Shown: one piece after another, positions 1 through 8,358 of the stretch | How the letters are laid out: each line of letters opens with the position of its first letter | Numbering within the stretch: the stretch's first letter is position 1 | From: Pannonibacter sp. SL95 | Lineage (GTDB): Bacteria > Pseudomonadota > Alphaproteobacteria > Rhizobiales > Stappiaceae | DNA length: 64,000 nucleotides | Direction: 5' to 3' | Assembly: GCF_026672425.1 (NCBI RefSeq) | Contig: NZ_JAPPRC010000004.1 | Span: 738,501-802,500 of the forward strand | Position numbers and translations under genes: made by a program | Notes under the pieces: model-generated | Told to the model about the DNA's origin: nothing | Databases searched by the model: none | Seen by the model: the letters and a program-made list of their open reading frames with translations, nothing else

Positions 1-1293
1 ATTGCTGTCTCGACGGCAAGCAACCTTCCGATCTGGCTGAGCGGTGCCGCCAATGCGGCGGCGTCGGACACTTACCGGCAGCTCAACCTGTTCGGCGACG
101 TGTTCGAGCGCGTTCGCTCGGACTATGTCGAGGTGCCCGATGATGCCCAGCTCATCGAGTCGGCCATCAATGGCATGCTGACTTCGCTGGATCCGCACTC
201 CAGCTACATGTCGCCGAAGACTTTCCGGGACATGCAGGTGCAGACCCGCGGCGAGTTCGGCGGTCTCGGCATCGAGGTCACGATGGAAGACGGCCTCGTC
301 AAGGTCGTCTCGCCGATCGACGACACTCCGGCCTTCAAGGCAGGCGTGCTCGCCGGCGACTTTATCACTCACATCGACGGCGAACAGGTCCAGGGTCTCA
401 CCCTGAACGAGGCTGTCGAGAAGATGCGCGGTCCGGTCAAGACCGACATCGAGGTGACCCTGCGCCGCGAAGGCCGGGCTGATCCGCTGGTGCTGAAGAT
501 CACGCGCGATGTCATCAAGATCCGCTCGGTCCGCTGGCGCGAAGAGGGTGATGTCGGCTACGTCCGCGTGACCCAGTTCAATGAACAGACCTTCGATGGC
601 CTGCAGAAGGGCATCGAGGAAATCACCAAGAACATCCCGGCTGACAAGCTCAAGGGCTTTGTCATCGACCTGCGCAACAATCCGGGCGGCCTGCTCGATC
701 AGGCGATTGCCGTGTCCGATGCCTTCCTCGAGCGTGGCGAGATCGTCTCCACCCGTGGCCGCAACTCCGAGGAAACCCAGCGCTACAACGCCCGTTCTGG
801 CGATCTGGCCAAGGGCAAGCCGGTCATCATCCTCGTCAACGGCGGCTCCGCGTCGGCGTCCGAGATCGTGGCTGGTGCGCTGCAGGATCACCGCCGTGCC
901 ACCGTGCTCGGCACCCGTTCCTTCGGCAAGGGCTCGGTCCAGACGATCATCCCGCTCGGTGCCAACGGCGCGATCCGCCTGACCACGGCGCGGTACTACA
1001 CGCCGTCCGGCACGTCGATCCAGGCCAAGGGCATCCTGCCGGACATCGAGACGCTGCAGGACCTGCCGGAAGAGTTGAAGGGCACGGCCGAGACCAAGGG
1101 TGAAGCTGGTCTGCGCGGTCACCTGACCTCCGAAAACACCGAGGGCAAGGAAGAGTCCGGCAGCCAGGCCTATGTCCCGGCTGATCCGAAGGACGACAAG
1201 CAGCTCAACCTTGCGCTTGACCTGCTGCGCGGCGTCCAGGTGAACAACGCCTTCCCGCCGGCGGCCGGCAAGGCAGCCAGCGTCCCGAACTGA
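1..1293 (+). CDS. ctpA: CtpA-type carboxy-terminal processing protease (S41), 5' end cut by window
   Basis: The reading frame is open from base 1, so the true start and the signal/anchor segment lie outside the window; 430 codons are visible. The order is an N-terminal region, a PDZ domain (about codons 80-150, with GEFGGLGIEV at its start), and a tail-specific protease domain. The S41 catalytic serine lies in GGSASASEI and the lysine in SFGKGSVQT, about 25 residues later. Members of this family act in the periplasm or envelope and cleave proteins at the C-terminus. The next two genes are the YibQ-like protein and rppH, a conserved trio in Rhizobiales. A GTG at 100 could be mistaken for the start, but the coding frame clearly continues upstream of it. 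Confidence 0.93.
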   Translation: MAVSTASNLPIWLSGAANAAASDTYRQLNLFGDVFERVRSDYVEVPDDAQLIESAINGMLTSLDPHSSYMSPKTFRDMQVQTRGEFGGLGIEVTMEDGLVKVVSPIDDTPAFKAGVLAGDFITHIDGEQVQGLTLNEAVEKMRGPVKTDIEVTLRREGRADPLVLKITRDVIKIRSVRWREEGDVGYVRVTQFNEQTFDGLQKGIEEITKNIPADKLKGFVIDLRNNPGGLLDQAIAVSDAFLERGEIVSTRGRNSEETQRYNARSGDLAKGKPVIILVNGGSASASEIVAGALQDHRRATVLGTRSFGKGSVQTIIPLGANGAIRLTTARYYTPSGTSIQAKGILPDIETLQDLPEELKGTAETKGEAGLRGHLTSENTEGKEESGSQAYVPADPKDDKQLNLALDLLRGVQVNNAFPPAAGKAASVPN

Positions 1294-1303
1294 TGTGATG
1301 ACA

Positions 1304-1338
1304 GCTCCGGTCCCATGTGTCGCGTTGGGGACCGGAGC
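1304..1338 (+). terminator. Stable hairpin after ctpA, probable terminator
   Basis: GCTCCGGTCCC (1304-1314) pairs perfectly with GGGACCGGAGC (1328-1338) around a 13-nt loop, ten bases after the ctpA stop. A pyrimidine-rich stretch (TCTTTCTTCT, 1351-1360) follows after a gap, so it is not a textbook intrinsic terminator. It may instead stabilise the 3' end of the mRNA. Confidence 0.55.
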
Positions 1339-1431
1339 CGCGCACCGCAGTCTTTCTTCTAATGACCATGCGCCGACATCAGTCGGCGGATAATCGCCCA
1401 GGATGGGCCTCAAGCACTGGCAAGACGCGAC

Positions 1432-2574
1432 ATGGCGGGAAATGACCTGACAGCCCCCCTTGGCATGGGCAAGCGGAAGTTCTTCCGCATGCCCTTTGGC
1501 CTTATCGGCATGGGCATCATGACGGTCATTGCCACCACTGGCCTCGTCTGGATTGGTGTCGTGGACGATCCGCTAGGCGGCGAACCGACGGCCGTTGTCC
1601 CCCTCGAGCGCACTGTTGAAGGCCTGTCCTCGCGCGATATTGCCGTCGTGGAAATCAATCCAGACATCGCCGGGGACTCCAAACCGGACGCCGCGAAGGA
1701 GCGCAAGGTCACCCTCGGGCCGCGGTTTGAGGAAGCACCTGTCGGCAGCGAGCCGAACATGGCATCGCGCCGCGAACTCTCCACGCTTCCCGACGACCGC
1801 GTCACCGATCGCGCGGACCACGGTCTGATCCCGAAGGTCAGCGTCGATGGCATTCGCCCGCTCGACATCTACGCCAAACAGATCGCCGCCGAGCCTGCAT
1901 CTGCACCGCGCATTGCGATCATCATCGGTGGCATTGGTCTGTCGGAAGCCGGCAGCCGCAATGCGCTGCAAAATCTTCCCGCGGATGTCACGTTCGCCCT
2001 TGCTCCCTACGGTGACCGGCTGGATCGCTGGATGCGTGAGGCGCGCATGGCCGGACATGAGATCCTGCTGCAGCTGCCGCTCGAGCCGTTCGATTTTCCG
2101 GACAACGATCCTGGTCCTCACACGCTGCTGATCAGCTTGCGTGGGCCGGAGTTTCTCGACCGGCTCTACTGGCTGTTGAGCCGTGTCACCAACTACGTCG
2201 GGGTGATCAACGCCCAGGGCGCGCGCTTCACCTCGACGGAACCTTCGATGCAATATCTGCTCGAGGAGATCACCCGTCGCGGCCTGATGTATGTTGACGA
2301 TGGCTCCTCCTCGCGCACCGTTGCCCCCGCTGTCGCAAGTGGCACGCAGACACCCTTCAGCCGGGTCGACGTCGTGCTGGATGCCGTGCCCAAAGCAGAT
2401 GAAATCAACGCGCGTCTCTTGCAGCTGGAATCGCTCGCCCGCTCTCGCGGCCTGGCCGTTGCCAGTGGCACGGCTCTGCCCGTCACGATCAAGGCCCTGG
2501 AGGAATGGTCGCGGGATCTTGAGCAACGCGGTCTGATGTTGGTGCCGATCAGTGCAACGATCGATCGCCCCTAG
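1432..2574 (+). CDS. Divergent polysaccharide deacetylase family protein (YibQ/DUF610-like)
   Basis: The product has 380 residues: a short cytoplasmic N-terminus, one membrane anchor (about residues 20-45, GLIGMGIMTVIATTGLVWIG), a variable linker, and a YibQ-like domain from about residue 160 (RIAIIIGGIGLSEAG). The family has a carbohydrate-deacetylase fold and sits in the envelope; its substrate is not firmly known. Here the usual catalytic DD after the first strand reads GG, so enzymatic activity is doubtful. It lies 138 bp after ctpA and 93 bp before rppH, in the usual rhizobial order. Confidence 0.85.
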   Translation: MAGNDLTAPLGMGKRKFFRMPFGLIGMGIMTVIATTGLVWIGVVDDPLGGEPTAVVPLERTVEGLSSRDIAVVEINPDIAGDSKPDAAKERKVTLGPRFEEAPVGSEPNMASRRELSTLPDDRVTDRADHGLIPKVSVDGIRPLDIYAKQIAAEPASAPRIAIIIGGIGLSEAGSRNALQNLPADVTFALAPYGDRLDRWMREARMAGHEILLQLPLEPFDFPDNDPGPHTLLISLRGPEFLDRLYWLLSRVTNYVGVINAQGARFTSTEPSMQYLLEEITRRGLMYVDDGSSSRTVAPAVASGTQTPFSRVDVVLDAVPKADEINARLLQLESLARSRGLAVASGTALPVTIKALEEWSRDLEQRGLMLVPISATIDRP

Positions 2575-2667
2575 CTCGAGGCGAGCGACCGGCTCTTTCC
2601 AAGCGCAACCTGACCGGATAGACCAAGATGGTCTGGTCCTGTCCTGACGAGTTACAGGGAGAGTTGC

Positions 2668-3198
2668 GTGCAAGGCCCGCTATTGGATCCAACCCGGCCT
2701 GATGCGTTTGATGGCCTGCCTTATCGTCCTTGCGTCGGCATCATGCTGATCAACCGCGACGGGCTTGTCTGGGCAGGGCGTCGGCATGATGGCCATGGCA
2801 AGGTTGATCCTGGCTACGCTTGGCAAATGCCCCAGGGTGGCATTGATCCGGGTGAGGATCCGCTTGAGGCGGCGCGGCGTGAACTGTTCGAGGAAACTTC
2901 GGTGGCCAGCGTCACCTTGCTAGCCGAAGCCCCCGACTGGTACGCCTATGACTATCCGCCCGAGGTGATCGCGACCGCCCGGCGTGGCAAGTACCGCGGT
3001 CAGGCGCAGAAGTGGTATGCCTTCCGCTTCGACGGTGATGAGGACGAGATCAACATTCTGACCCCGCCGGCCGGTCACTCGCAGGAGTTCAGCGACTGGC
3101 GCTGGGAGGAAGCCCATCGGCTGCCCGGCCTGATCGTCCCCTTCAAACGCAAGGTCTATGAAGACGTCGTCGCAGCCTTCGCGCACTTGACGCGCTAG
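2668..3198 (+). CDS. rppH: RNA pyrophosphohydrolase (Nudix)
   Basis: The product has 176 residues. The Nudix box spans G57-V79: it contains GGIDPGED and RRELFEET, and the final G of the box is replaced by S. The motif QMPQGGID is typical of RppH. The enzyme removes pyrophosphate from the 5' end of mRNA in the cytoplasm and so starts mRNA decay; the same family hydrolyses dinucleoside polyphosphates. The GTG start at 2668 is chosen because AGGGAGAG lies just upstream (2655-2662). It is convergent with queG, with only 14 bp between the stops. Confidence 0.93.
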   Translation: MQGPLLDPTRPDAFDGLPYRPCVGIMLINRDGLVWAGRRHDGHGKVDPGYAWQMPQGGIDPGEDPLEAARRELFEETSVASVTLLAEAPDWYAYDYPPEVIATARRGKYRGQAQKWYAFRFDGDEDEINILTPPAGHSQEFSDWRWEEAHRLPGLIVPFKRKVYEDVVAAFAHLTR

Positions 3199-3212
3199 GT
3201 GCTGGGCCAGCG

Positions 3213-4391
3213 TCAGGAGCCTTCGGCTAGCCCCTTTGCTGCCACGGTCAGCCATTCGTTGCGCACCGTGACATCCGTTTCTTCGACCAGGGCCGCAGCC
3301 CTGTGCGCCGCAAAGTCAGCTTCCGGCATCAGCTGTCCAAGGGCCCAGGCCGCTGCTCCGCGCACGACAGGGGAAGCATCGCCGGCAAGGCTTAGCACTG
3401 CATCGATGAGAGCCGGATCAGCGCTGTTGCCTGCAGCGATCAGGCAGTTGCGGACGAAGCGGTCCCGGCCGATGCGCTTGATCGGCGAGCCTGAAAAGAA
3501 CGCCCGGAAACCGGCATCATCGAGCTTGAGCAGCGAGAATAGCGGCGGATCGACGAGATCGTCACGCGCCTGCAGCTTCGCCTCCTGTGCGACCTGGGCA
3601 AACTTGTTCCAGGGGCAGGCGGCAAGGCAGTCGTCGCAGCCATAGATGCGGTTGCCCATCGGACGGCGAAACTCTGGCGGTATCGGTCCTGCGTGTTCGA
3701 TGGTCAGGTAGGAAATGCAGCGCCGTGCATCGAGCCGGTACGGGGCGGGGAAGGCATCGGTGGGGCAGGCGTCAAGGCAGGCCCGGCAGGACCCGCAATG
3801 GTCGCGCTCGGGCGCATCCGGGACAAGCTCCGCCGTCGTGAAGATCGAGCCGAGAAAGAACCAAGACCCCAGCTGCCGCGATACCAGATTGGTGTGCTTG
3901 CCCTGCCATCCGGTGCCGGCTGCGGCAGCCAGCGGCTTTTCCATCACGGGCGCCGTGTCGACGAACACCTTCACGTCTCCACCGGTCCGGGAGACAAGAA
4001 AGCTGGCCAGTTCCTTCAGCTTGCCCTTGATGATGTCGTGATAGTCGCGGTTGCGCGCATAGACCGAAATTCCGCCGCTCGAGGGATCCGCCAGATGGCT
4101 GAGCGGATCGCGATCCGGCCCGTAATTCATCGTCAGGATGAGCAGGGAGCGAACCTCGGGCCACAGCACGCGCGGGTCCGCGCGGCGGTCCTCTGTCTCC
4201 GCCATCCACGCCATGGAGCCGTGGAACCCGTCCGCCAGGAACTGGCGCAGCCGGGCCGGCGCATCGGCAATCGCGTCAGGCCGGGTCACGGCAAGCGAAC
4301 TGAACCCCAGCGCGAGCGCCTTGGCCTCAAGGGCGCCGCGCAGTTTTGCCGGCGCTGGACGCTGGCCGGGCAGCGGGGTCTGACGGCTCAG
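3213..4391 (-). CDS. queG: Epoxyqueuosine reductase
   Basis: QueG is a cobalamin- and iron-sulfur-dependent enzyme that makes the last step of queuosine synthesis on tRNA. Seen here are FVDTAPVMEKPLA (putative catalytic Asp145), two ferredoxin-type clusters (Cys199, 202, 205, 209 and Cys225, 252, 255, 259) and a C-terminal HEAT-like repeat region, in 392 residues, the usual family size. The start is unusual. The frame has no ATG, GTG or TTG near the family N-terminus, but a CTG at 4391-4389 overlaps the upstream GST stop as CTGA, in the manner of an ATGA-coupled start. In-frame starts further upstream (to 4601) would overlap the GST gene by over 100 bp. Confidence 0.88.
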   Translation of the reverse strand: MSRQTPLPGQRPAPAKLRGALEAKALALGFSSLAVTRPDAIADAPARLRQFLADGFHGSMAWMAETEDRRADPRVLWPEVRSLLILTMNYGPDRDPLSHLADPSSGGISVYARNRDYHDIIKGKLKELASFLVSRTGGDVKVFVDTAPVMEKPLAAAAGTGWQGKHTNLVSRQLGSWFFLGSIFTTAELVPDAPERDHCGSCRACLDACPTDAFPAPYRLDARRCISYLTIEHAGPIPPEFRRPMGNRIYGCDDCLAACPWNKFAQVAQEAKLQARDDLVDPPLFSLLKLDDAGFRAFFSGSPIKRIGRDRFVRNCLIAAGNSADPALIDAVLSLAGDASPVVRGAAAWALGQLMPEADFAAHRAAALVEETDVTVRNEWLTVAAKGLAEGS

Positions 4392-5080
4392 AAGTCGAGA
4401 TCCGCGTAGCTCAGCGACGGCGGCATCCCCAGCATCTTCTCGGCCAGCAACGGACGGAAGCTCGGGCGTGACTTCACGCGGGCGTACCAGGCCTTCACGT
4501 TTTCCTCTTCTGCCCACGGCACCTCGCCCAGATAGTCGGCGCAGGAAAACTCTGCGGCCAGGGCAAAGTCTGCAAAGCTCAGACGGTCGCCAGCCAGCCA
4601 TTTGCGCGAGGCTGCAAGATAGCCGAAATAGCGCATGTGGTGGTGGATGTTTGCGCGGGCGATGCGCAGGATGGCCGAGTCCGGCTCGCCGCCGCCGACC
4701 GAGCGCGGCATGTCCTGCTTGTAAATGCGCTCACGCACGAAATGTCCCACCACCTCGTCGTCGAATTTGCGCAGCGCCCAGTCCACGAGGCGGCGCGTCT
4801 CGGCGCGCCGGTCCGGATGATCCGGCATCAACCGGCGGTCCGCCATCGCATAGCCGCGTGTTTCGTCCAGATATTCCATGATCGGCATCGGGCCGCAGAT
4901 CGGCGGGCCATCATTCTCGACGAGCACCGGCACGGTCCCGGCCGGGTTGAGCATCAGGAATTCCCGATGTCTTTCCCAGGGGTTGACGGCTTTCATCTCG
5001 AAATTGGCACCGTACTCACCGAGCAGCAGACGCACAAAACGGGAAGACGGAGAGAACGGATGATGATAGAGCGTGAGCAT
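4388..5080 (-). CDS. Glutathione S-transferase family protein
   Basis: The product has 230 residues with a thioredoxin-like N-terminal domain (LYHHPFSPSSRFVRLLL, then NPAGTVPVLVENDG with the cis-proline and later P-x-x-EYLDE) and a helical C-terminal domain. The Ser in the PFSPSSR region is the likely glutathione-activating residue. The substrate is unknown. The gene overlaps queG by 4 bp (CTGA), so the two are probably translated from one mRNA. The start ATG is 181 bp from the divergent uppP gene. Confidence 0.85.
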   Translation of the reverse strand: MLTLYHHPFSPSSRFVRLLLGEYGANFEMKAVNPWERHREFLMLNPAGTVPVLVENDGPPICGPMPIMEYLDETRGYAMADRRLMPDHPDRRAETRRLVDWALRKFDDEVVGHFVRERIYKQDMPRSVGGGEPDSAILRIARANIHHHMRYFGYLAASRKWLAGDRLSFADFALAAEFSCADYLGEVPWAEEENVKAWYARVKSRPSFRPLLAEKMLGMPPSLSYADLDF

Positions 5081-5261
5081 TAATCTGATTTGGACCTTCA
5101 GCGCCGCGGCCCCCCAGCGCGCGGACGCCAGTTTAGGTGGATATGGTTAGCATCCTGTTTCTGGCGCGCCGCCTCACGGCCGTCGCGAAGCCCCGCATAG
5201 ATCACGCCGAGCCAGTTGATTCAATCCCATCGGGGAAAGTCTTTTTCGAGGAGACATTGCC

Positions 5262-6068
5262 ATGACCAGCGACACGATCGTCAGCGCCTTCATTCTCGGC
5301 ATCGTCGAGGGGCTGACCGAGTTCATCCCCGTGTCCTCGACGGGTCACCTGCTTCTGCTGGGGCATTTCCTCGGCTTTGAAAGCACGGGCAAGACCTTTG
5401 AGGTGCTGATCCAGCTCGGCGCGATCCTCGCCATCCTGTCGGTGTATTTCGGCCGTCTGTGGCGCGTGTTCATCGCTCTGCCGCATGATCCGGCGGCGCG
5501 GCGCTTTGCCGCCAGCGTGCTCCTCGCCTTTTTCCCGGCCGTGGTCATTGGCGTCCTCGCCCACGACTTCATCAAGACCGTGTTGTTTGAATCGCCCATG
5601 CTGATCTGCATCACGCTGATTCTGGGCGGCTTCGTGCTCCTGGCGGTCGACCGCTTGCCGCTCACGCCGCGCTACACCAACGCGATGGAGTATCCGCTGG
5701 GTCTCAGCCTCGCCATCGGCTTCTGCCAGTGCCTTGCCATGGTCCCGGGCGTGTCGCGATCCGGCGCGACGATCGTTGGTGCCCTGCTCATGGGCACGGA
5801 CAAGCGCTCGGCGGCGGAGTTTTCCTTCTTCCTCGCCCTGCCCACCATGGCAGGCGCCTTCGCCTATGACCTTTACAAGAACCGCGACGTGCTCTCCATG
5901 GACGACGCGGCCATCATCGGCGTCGGTTTCGTCACCTCGTTCATCGCCGGTGCCTTCGTGGTCAAGACCCTGCTCGATTTCGTCAGCCGCCACGGCTTTG
6001 CGCCCTTCGCCTGGTGGCGCATCATCGTTGGCGGCGTCGGCCTCGCCGCGCTTTACGCGTTCGGCTGA
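5262..6068 (+). CDS. uppP: Undecaprenyl-diphosphatase
   Basis: The product is a 268-residue polytopic inner-membrane protein of the BacA/UppP family, which dephosphorylates undecaprenyl pyrophosphate to recycle the lipid carrier for peptidoglycan and polysaccharide export. Both active-site motifs are present: [14 protein letters not shown] near the N-terminus and PGVSRSGAT around residues 165-175. GAGGAGA (5248-5254) gives a strong ribosome-binding site for the ATG. The length matches the family. It is divergent from the GST-queG pair. Confidence 0.95.
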   Translation: MTSDTIVSAFILGIVEGLTEFIPVSSTGHLLLLGHFLGFESTGKTFEVLIQLGAILAILSVYFGRLWRVFIALPHDPAARRFAASVLLAFFPAVVIGVLAHDFIKTVLFESPMLICITLILGGFVLLAVDRLPLTPRYTNAMEYPLGLSLAIGFCQCLAMVPGVSRSGATIVGALLMGTDKRSAAEFSFFLALPTMAGAFAYDLYKNRDVLSMDDAAIIGVGFVTSFIAGAFVVKTLLDFVSRHGFAPFAWWRIIVGGVGLAALYAFG

Positions 6069-6074
6069 GGCGGT

Positions 6075-6668
6075 TCAGCTCGTCGGAGCGGGGCTGGTCA
6101 GGCCTGCGAGATAGGTTGCGGTCGTTACCTCGACCAAGCGATCAAGTGTGTCGTCTTGCATAAGGTCTTCTGCCAGCTGACGGTCGCTGATCAGGATGGC
6201 CAGCCCGTGCACAAGGGCCCACGCACCCACAGTCGCTTCCCGCTGATGCGTTCCAGTCAGTCGCGAGACGGCAACGCTCAGCCTCGAGAATGCCTCCGCA
6301 GTTGAGGATTCGAGGTCTGGTGACGTGCCGTCCCGCGGGTGCCGCATCATCAGGTCGAACAGGTTCCGGTTTGCGAGCGCAAACCGGACATAAGCGCGGC
6401 CGAGACGTTGCAGGGCCGGAGTGTCGCCTGGCAGCGCCGCCGCCCGGTCCAGTTCGGCGGACAATTGCCGGAAGCCTCGTGCCGCCAGCGCTGCCATCAA
6501 GGCCTCCCTGCTGCCGAAATGCCTGTAGGACGCGGACGCCGACACGCCGAGCTGTCTTGCGATTTCCCGCAGGCCGATTTTCTCCGCCGGCATGTGCTCC
6601 AGCATTGCATTCGCGGCGTCGAGCATCGTCGTCGCCAAATTGCCGTGGTGGTAGGGGACTTCACTCAT
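6075..6668 (-). CDS. TetR/AcrR family transcriptional regulator
   Basis: The 197-residue product starts at the ATG at 6668 (MSEVPYHHGNL). An upstream in-frame ATG at 6704 would place the start inside the probable operator. The N-terminal helix-turn-helix contains IGLREIARQLGVSASASYRHF, close to the TetR consensus; the C-terminal ligand-binding part (WALVHGLAILI) is of the TetR_C_33 type. The gene is divergent from a DoxX-like membrane gene 62 bp away and probably represses it and itself. Confidence 0.87.
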   Translation of the reverse strand: MSEVPYHHGNLATTMLDAANAMLEHMPAEKIGLREIARQLGVSASASYRHFGSREALMAALAARGFRQLSAELDRAAALPGDTPALQRLGRAYVRFALANRNLFDLMMRHPRDGTSPDLESSTAEAFSRLSVAVSRLTGTHQREATVGAWALVHGLAILISDRQLAEDLMQDDTLDRLVEVTTATYLAGLTSPAPTS

Positions 6669-6689
6669 GTTGACACCGTTCACATGCGA

Positions 6690-6709
6690 GAGCAATGTTA
6701 GCATTGTTC
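6690..6709. promoter_or_regulatory. Probable TetR operator in divergent promoter
   Basis: CAATG (6693-6697) and CATTG (6702-6706) form an inverted repeat around TTAG. Two direct copies of GTTCACAT flank it (6678-6685 and 6706-6713). This lies between the TetR gene and the DoxX-like gene, where autoregulating TetR proteins usually bind. It is an inference from position and symmetry only. Confidence 0.45.
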
Positions 6710-6730
6710 ACATAGTGAGGAGGGTCTGTC

Positions 6731-7210
6731 ATGATGTTTTTGGCTTTTGTTGCCGCTATTGCCGCTCTTGCCCTGTTGGCTGACCGGCTTGGCATCGCCT
6801 CGATCCCCGACTGGGCTAGCCGCTTGCGGTTCGGACTGGCTGCAGCCCTGGTGTTCTTTGGCGTCGATCATTTCCTGTCGGTTGGACGATATGTCCCGAT
6901 GATCGAAGGCTTTGTGCCCTTCGCGGAGCAAGTCGTGCTGGTGACAGGAGCTTGCGAGATCGCTGGTGCCATCGGGCTTCTGGTGCCAGCCACGCGGCGT
7001 CTCGCCGGCATCATGCTGGCGATCTACTTCATTTGTGTCTTCCCGGCGAACATCGCCAATGCATTGAATGGGCTGGCTGTCGACGGGCTGCCGTCTTCCG
7101 GCTGGTACTACTGGGTTCGCCTGGCGTTTCAGCCGCTTTATGTCTGGCTCGCGCTGGTCGCTGGGGGCATCGTTATGCAACGCCAAAAGCCCGAAGTCCG
7201 GCTGTCGTAA
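6731..7210 (+). CDS. DoxX-like integral membrane protein
   Basis: The 159-residue protein has four hydrophobic segments (about 3-20, 32-50, 64-105, 125-150) and charged loops, in keeping with the small DoxX-like membrane family. Its function is unknown; relatives are often linked to stress or quinone metabolism. GAGGAGGG (6717-6724) is a strong ribosome-binding site. The neighbouring TetR gene is probably its regulator. The 3' end overlaps the convergent azlD gene by 38 bp. Confidence 0.75.
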   Translation: MMFLAFVAAIAALALLADRLGIASIPDWASRLRFGLAAALVFFGVDHFLSVGRYVPMIEGFVPFAEQVVLVTGACEIAGAIGLLVPATRRLAGIMLAIYFICVFPANIANALNGLAVDGLPSSGWYYWVRLAFQPLYVWLALVAGGIVMQRQKPEVRLS

Positions 7211-7496
7211 GGGCGGCCCCGATGACGATCACGGGAAACGGCATCTTCGCAAAATAGAGGGCAGCGGCAGCCGCGACACCAAGCGGACGGGCCCAGCCCG
7301 CGAAGGCACCTCCGTCGAGGATGGTCGAGCTGATCACCAGTGACAGCAGCATGATCACCGCCGCCGTTGTGAACAGCTTCTGCAGGGCCGGAGACAGGGT
7401 CAGGCGGTCGTGCAGCAGGGGGCCGGCAACGCGGAAGGCATAGGTGCCCGCTGCCAGGGCAAGAATGGCCGAGATCGGCATGACGGCGCTGCTCAT
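7173..7496 (-). CDS. azlD: AzlD family branched-chain amino acid exporter subunit
   Basis: The 107-residue hydrophobic protein begins at the ATG at 7496 (MSSAVMPISAI) and contains TYAFRVAGPLL, typical of AzlD. AzlD is the small partner of AzlC in exporters of branched-chain amino acids and their analogues. The start overlaps the azlC stop by 4 bp, so the two are co-translated. A much longer open frame upstream (to 7781) is antisense-like low-complexity sequence within azlC and is not used. Confidence 0.85.
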   Translation of the reverse strand: MSSAVMPISAILALAAGTYAFRVAGPLLHDRLTLSPALQKLFTTAAVIMLLSLVISSTILDGGAFAGWARPLGVAAAAALYFAKMPFPVIVIGAALTTAGLRAFGVA

Positions 7497-8215
7497 TCTG
7501 CTGGCTCCTCGCGGGTGAGCGGTTCGGTCTGGTGCTTCTGTCCGATCAGGGCAACGAGCCCGACGAGGGACACCAGCACCGGGACACCAGCTGGCAGGTA
7601 CGGCGTCAGCAGCAGGCCAACGGCTGCGCCGATCCCGGCACCAGCTTGCGTCCGGCGGTCTTTCAGCGCTGGCAGCACCAGCGCCAGCAGCACCGCTGGA
7701 AACGCCGCGTCGAGACCGAATGTGGCCGCATCCCCCAGCGTCTCGCCCATGATCGCGCCAACGGCTGTCCCGGCATTCCATGACACGAACAGGCTGAGCG
7801 AGCAGGCCCAGTACAGTGCACGGCTGCGATCCGGATCGCTGTCCTTCAGGGCAAAGGCCAGCGATTCATCGGTCAGCACGTGTGAACCGAGGATGCGTTC
7901 GAGAACACTGGCCCTCAGCCGGTTGGCGACGGTGAAGCCAAACGGCAGGTGCCTGGCATTGAGGATCAGTCCGGCCAGGACCGCAGCCAGAGGACTGCCC
8001 CCGGCCAGGATCACGCCGAGCGCGGCGAACTGCGACGCGCCGGCGAAGACAACCAGTGACATCACGATTGGAACCCAGACCGGGAACCCGCCGCCGGTGG
8101 CAATCGCGCCAAAGGACAGGCCCACAATCGCCGCAGCCACGCCCACTAGGGCGACGTCGCTGACGTCTTGTCGTGTCAGGTGTTTGAAGATCGGTGTTTG
8201 AAATATCGTCCGCAT
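7493..8215 (-). CDS. azlC: AzlC family branched-chain amino acid exporter
   Basis: The product has about 240 residues from the ATG at 8215 and is strongly hydrophobic, with the AzlC signatures FAGASQFAA and LNARHLPFG. With AzlD it forms an inner-membrane exporter. An in-frame start at 8251 exists, but it falls in the palindromic region shared with the divergent regulator. The XRE-cupin regulator across the intergenic region is the likely controller. Confidence 0.9.
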   Translation of the reverse strand: MRTIFQTPIFKHLTRQDVSDVALVGVAAAIVGLSFGAIATGGGFPVWVPIVMSLVVFAGASQFAALGVILAGGSPLAAVLAGLILNARHLPFGFTVANRLRASVLERILGSHVLTDESLAFALKDSDPDRSRALYWACSLSLFVSWNAGTAVGAIMGETLGDAATFGLDAAFPAVLLALVLPALKDRRTQAGAGIGAAVGLLLTPYLPAGVPVLVSLVGLVALIGQKHQTEPLTREEPAE

Positions 8216-8227
8216 GTTTGCTAAACT

Positions 8228-8279
8228 GAACGAACAGCATTCGTTCGTCAAGTCGAACGATTGAATTTTATTTCGAACG
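8228..8279. promoter_or_regulatory. CGAACG-type repeats between azlC and its regulator
   Basis: A perfect inverted repeat GAACGAA-CAGCA-TTCGTTC lies at 8228-8246. The same core recurs as TCGAACGA (8253-8260) and TTCGAACG (8272-8279). Spaced copies of one motif between a helix-turn-helix regulator and its divergent target suggest operator sites. Confidence 0.55.
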
Positions 8280-8358
8280 GAGCAAGCCTCTGACGCCGTC
8301 TGACAGCCCTACCCCGGACCTCGCACCGGCCGGTTCACCCCAGACCTCCGATCCGGCC

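Noticed and set aside
4391-4601. Longer queG start at 4601
   Set aside because: It would overlap the GST gene by more than 200 bp and add 70 residues not expected in the QueG family.
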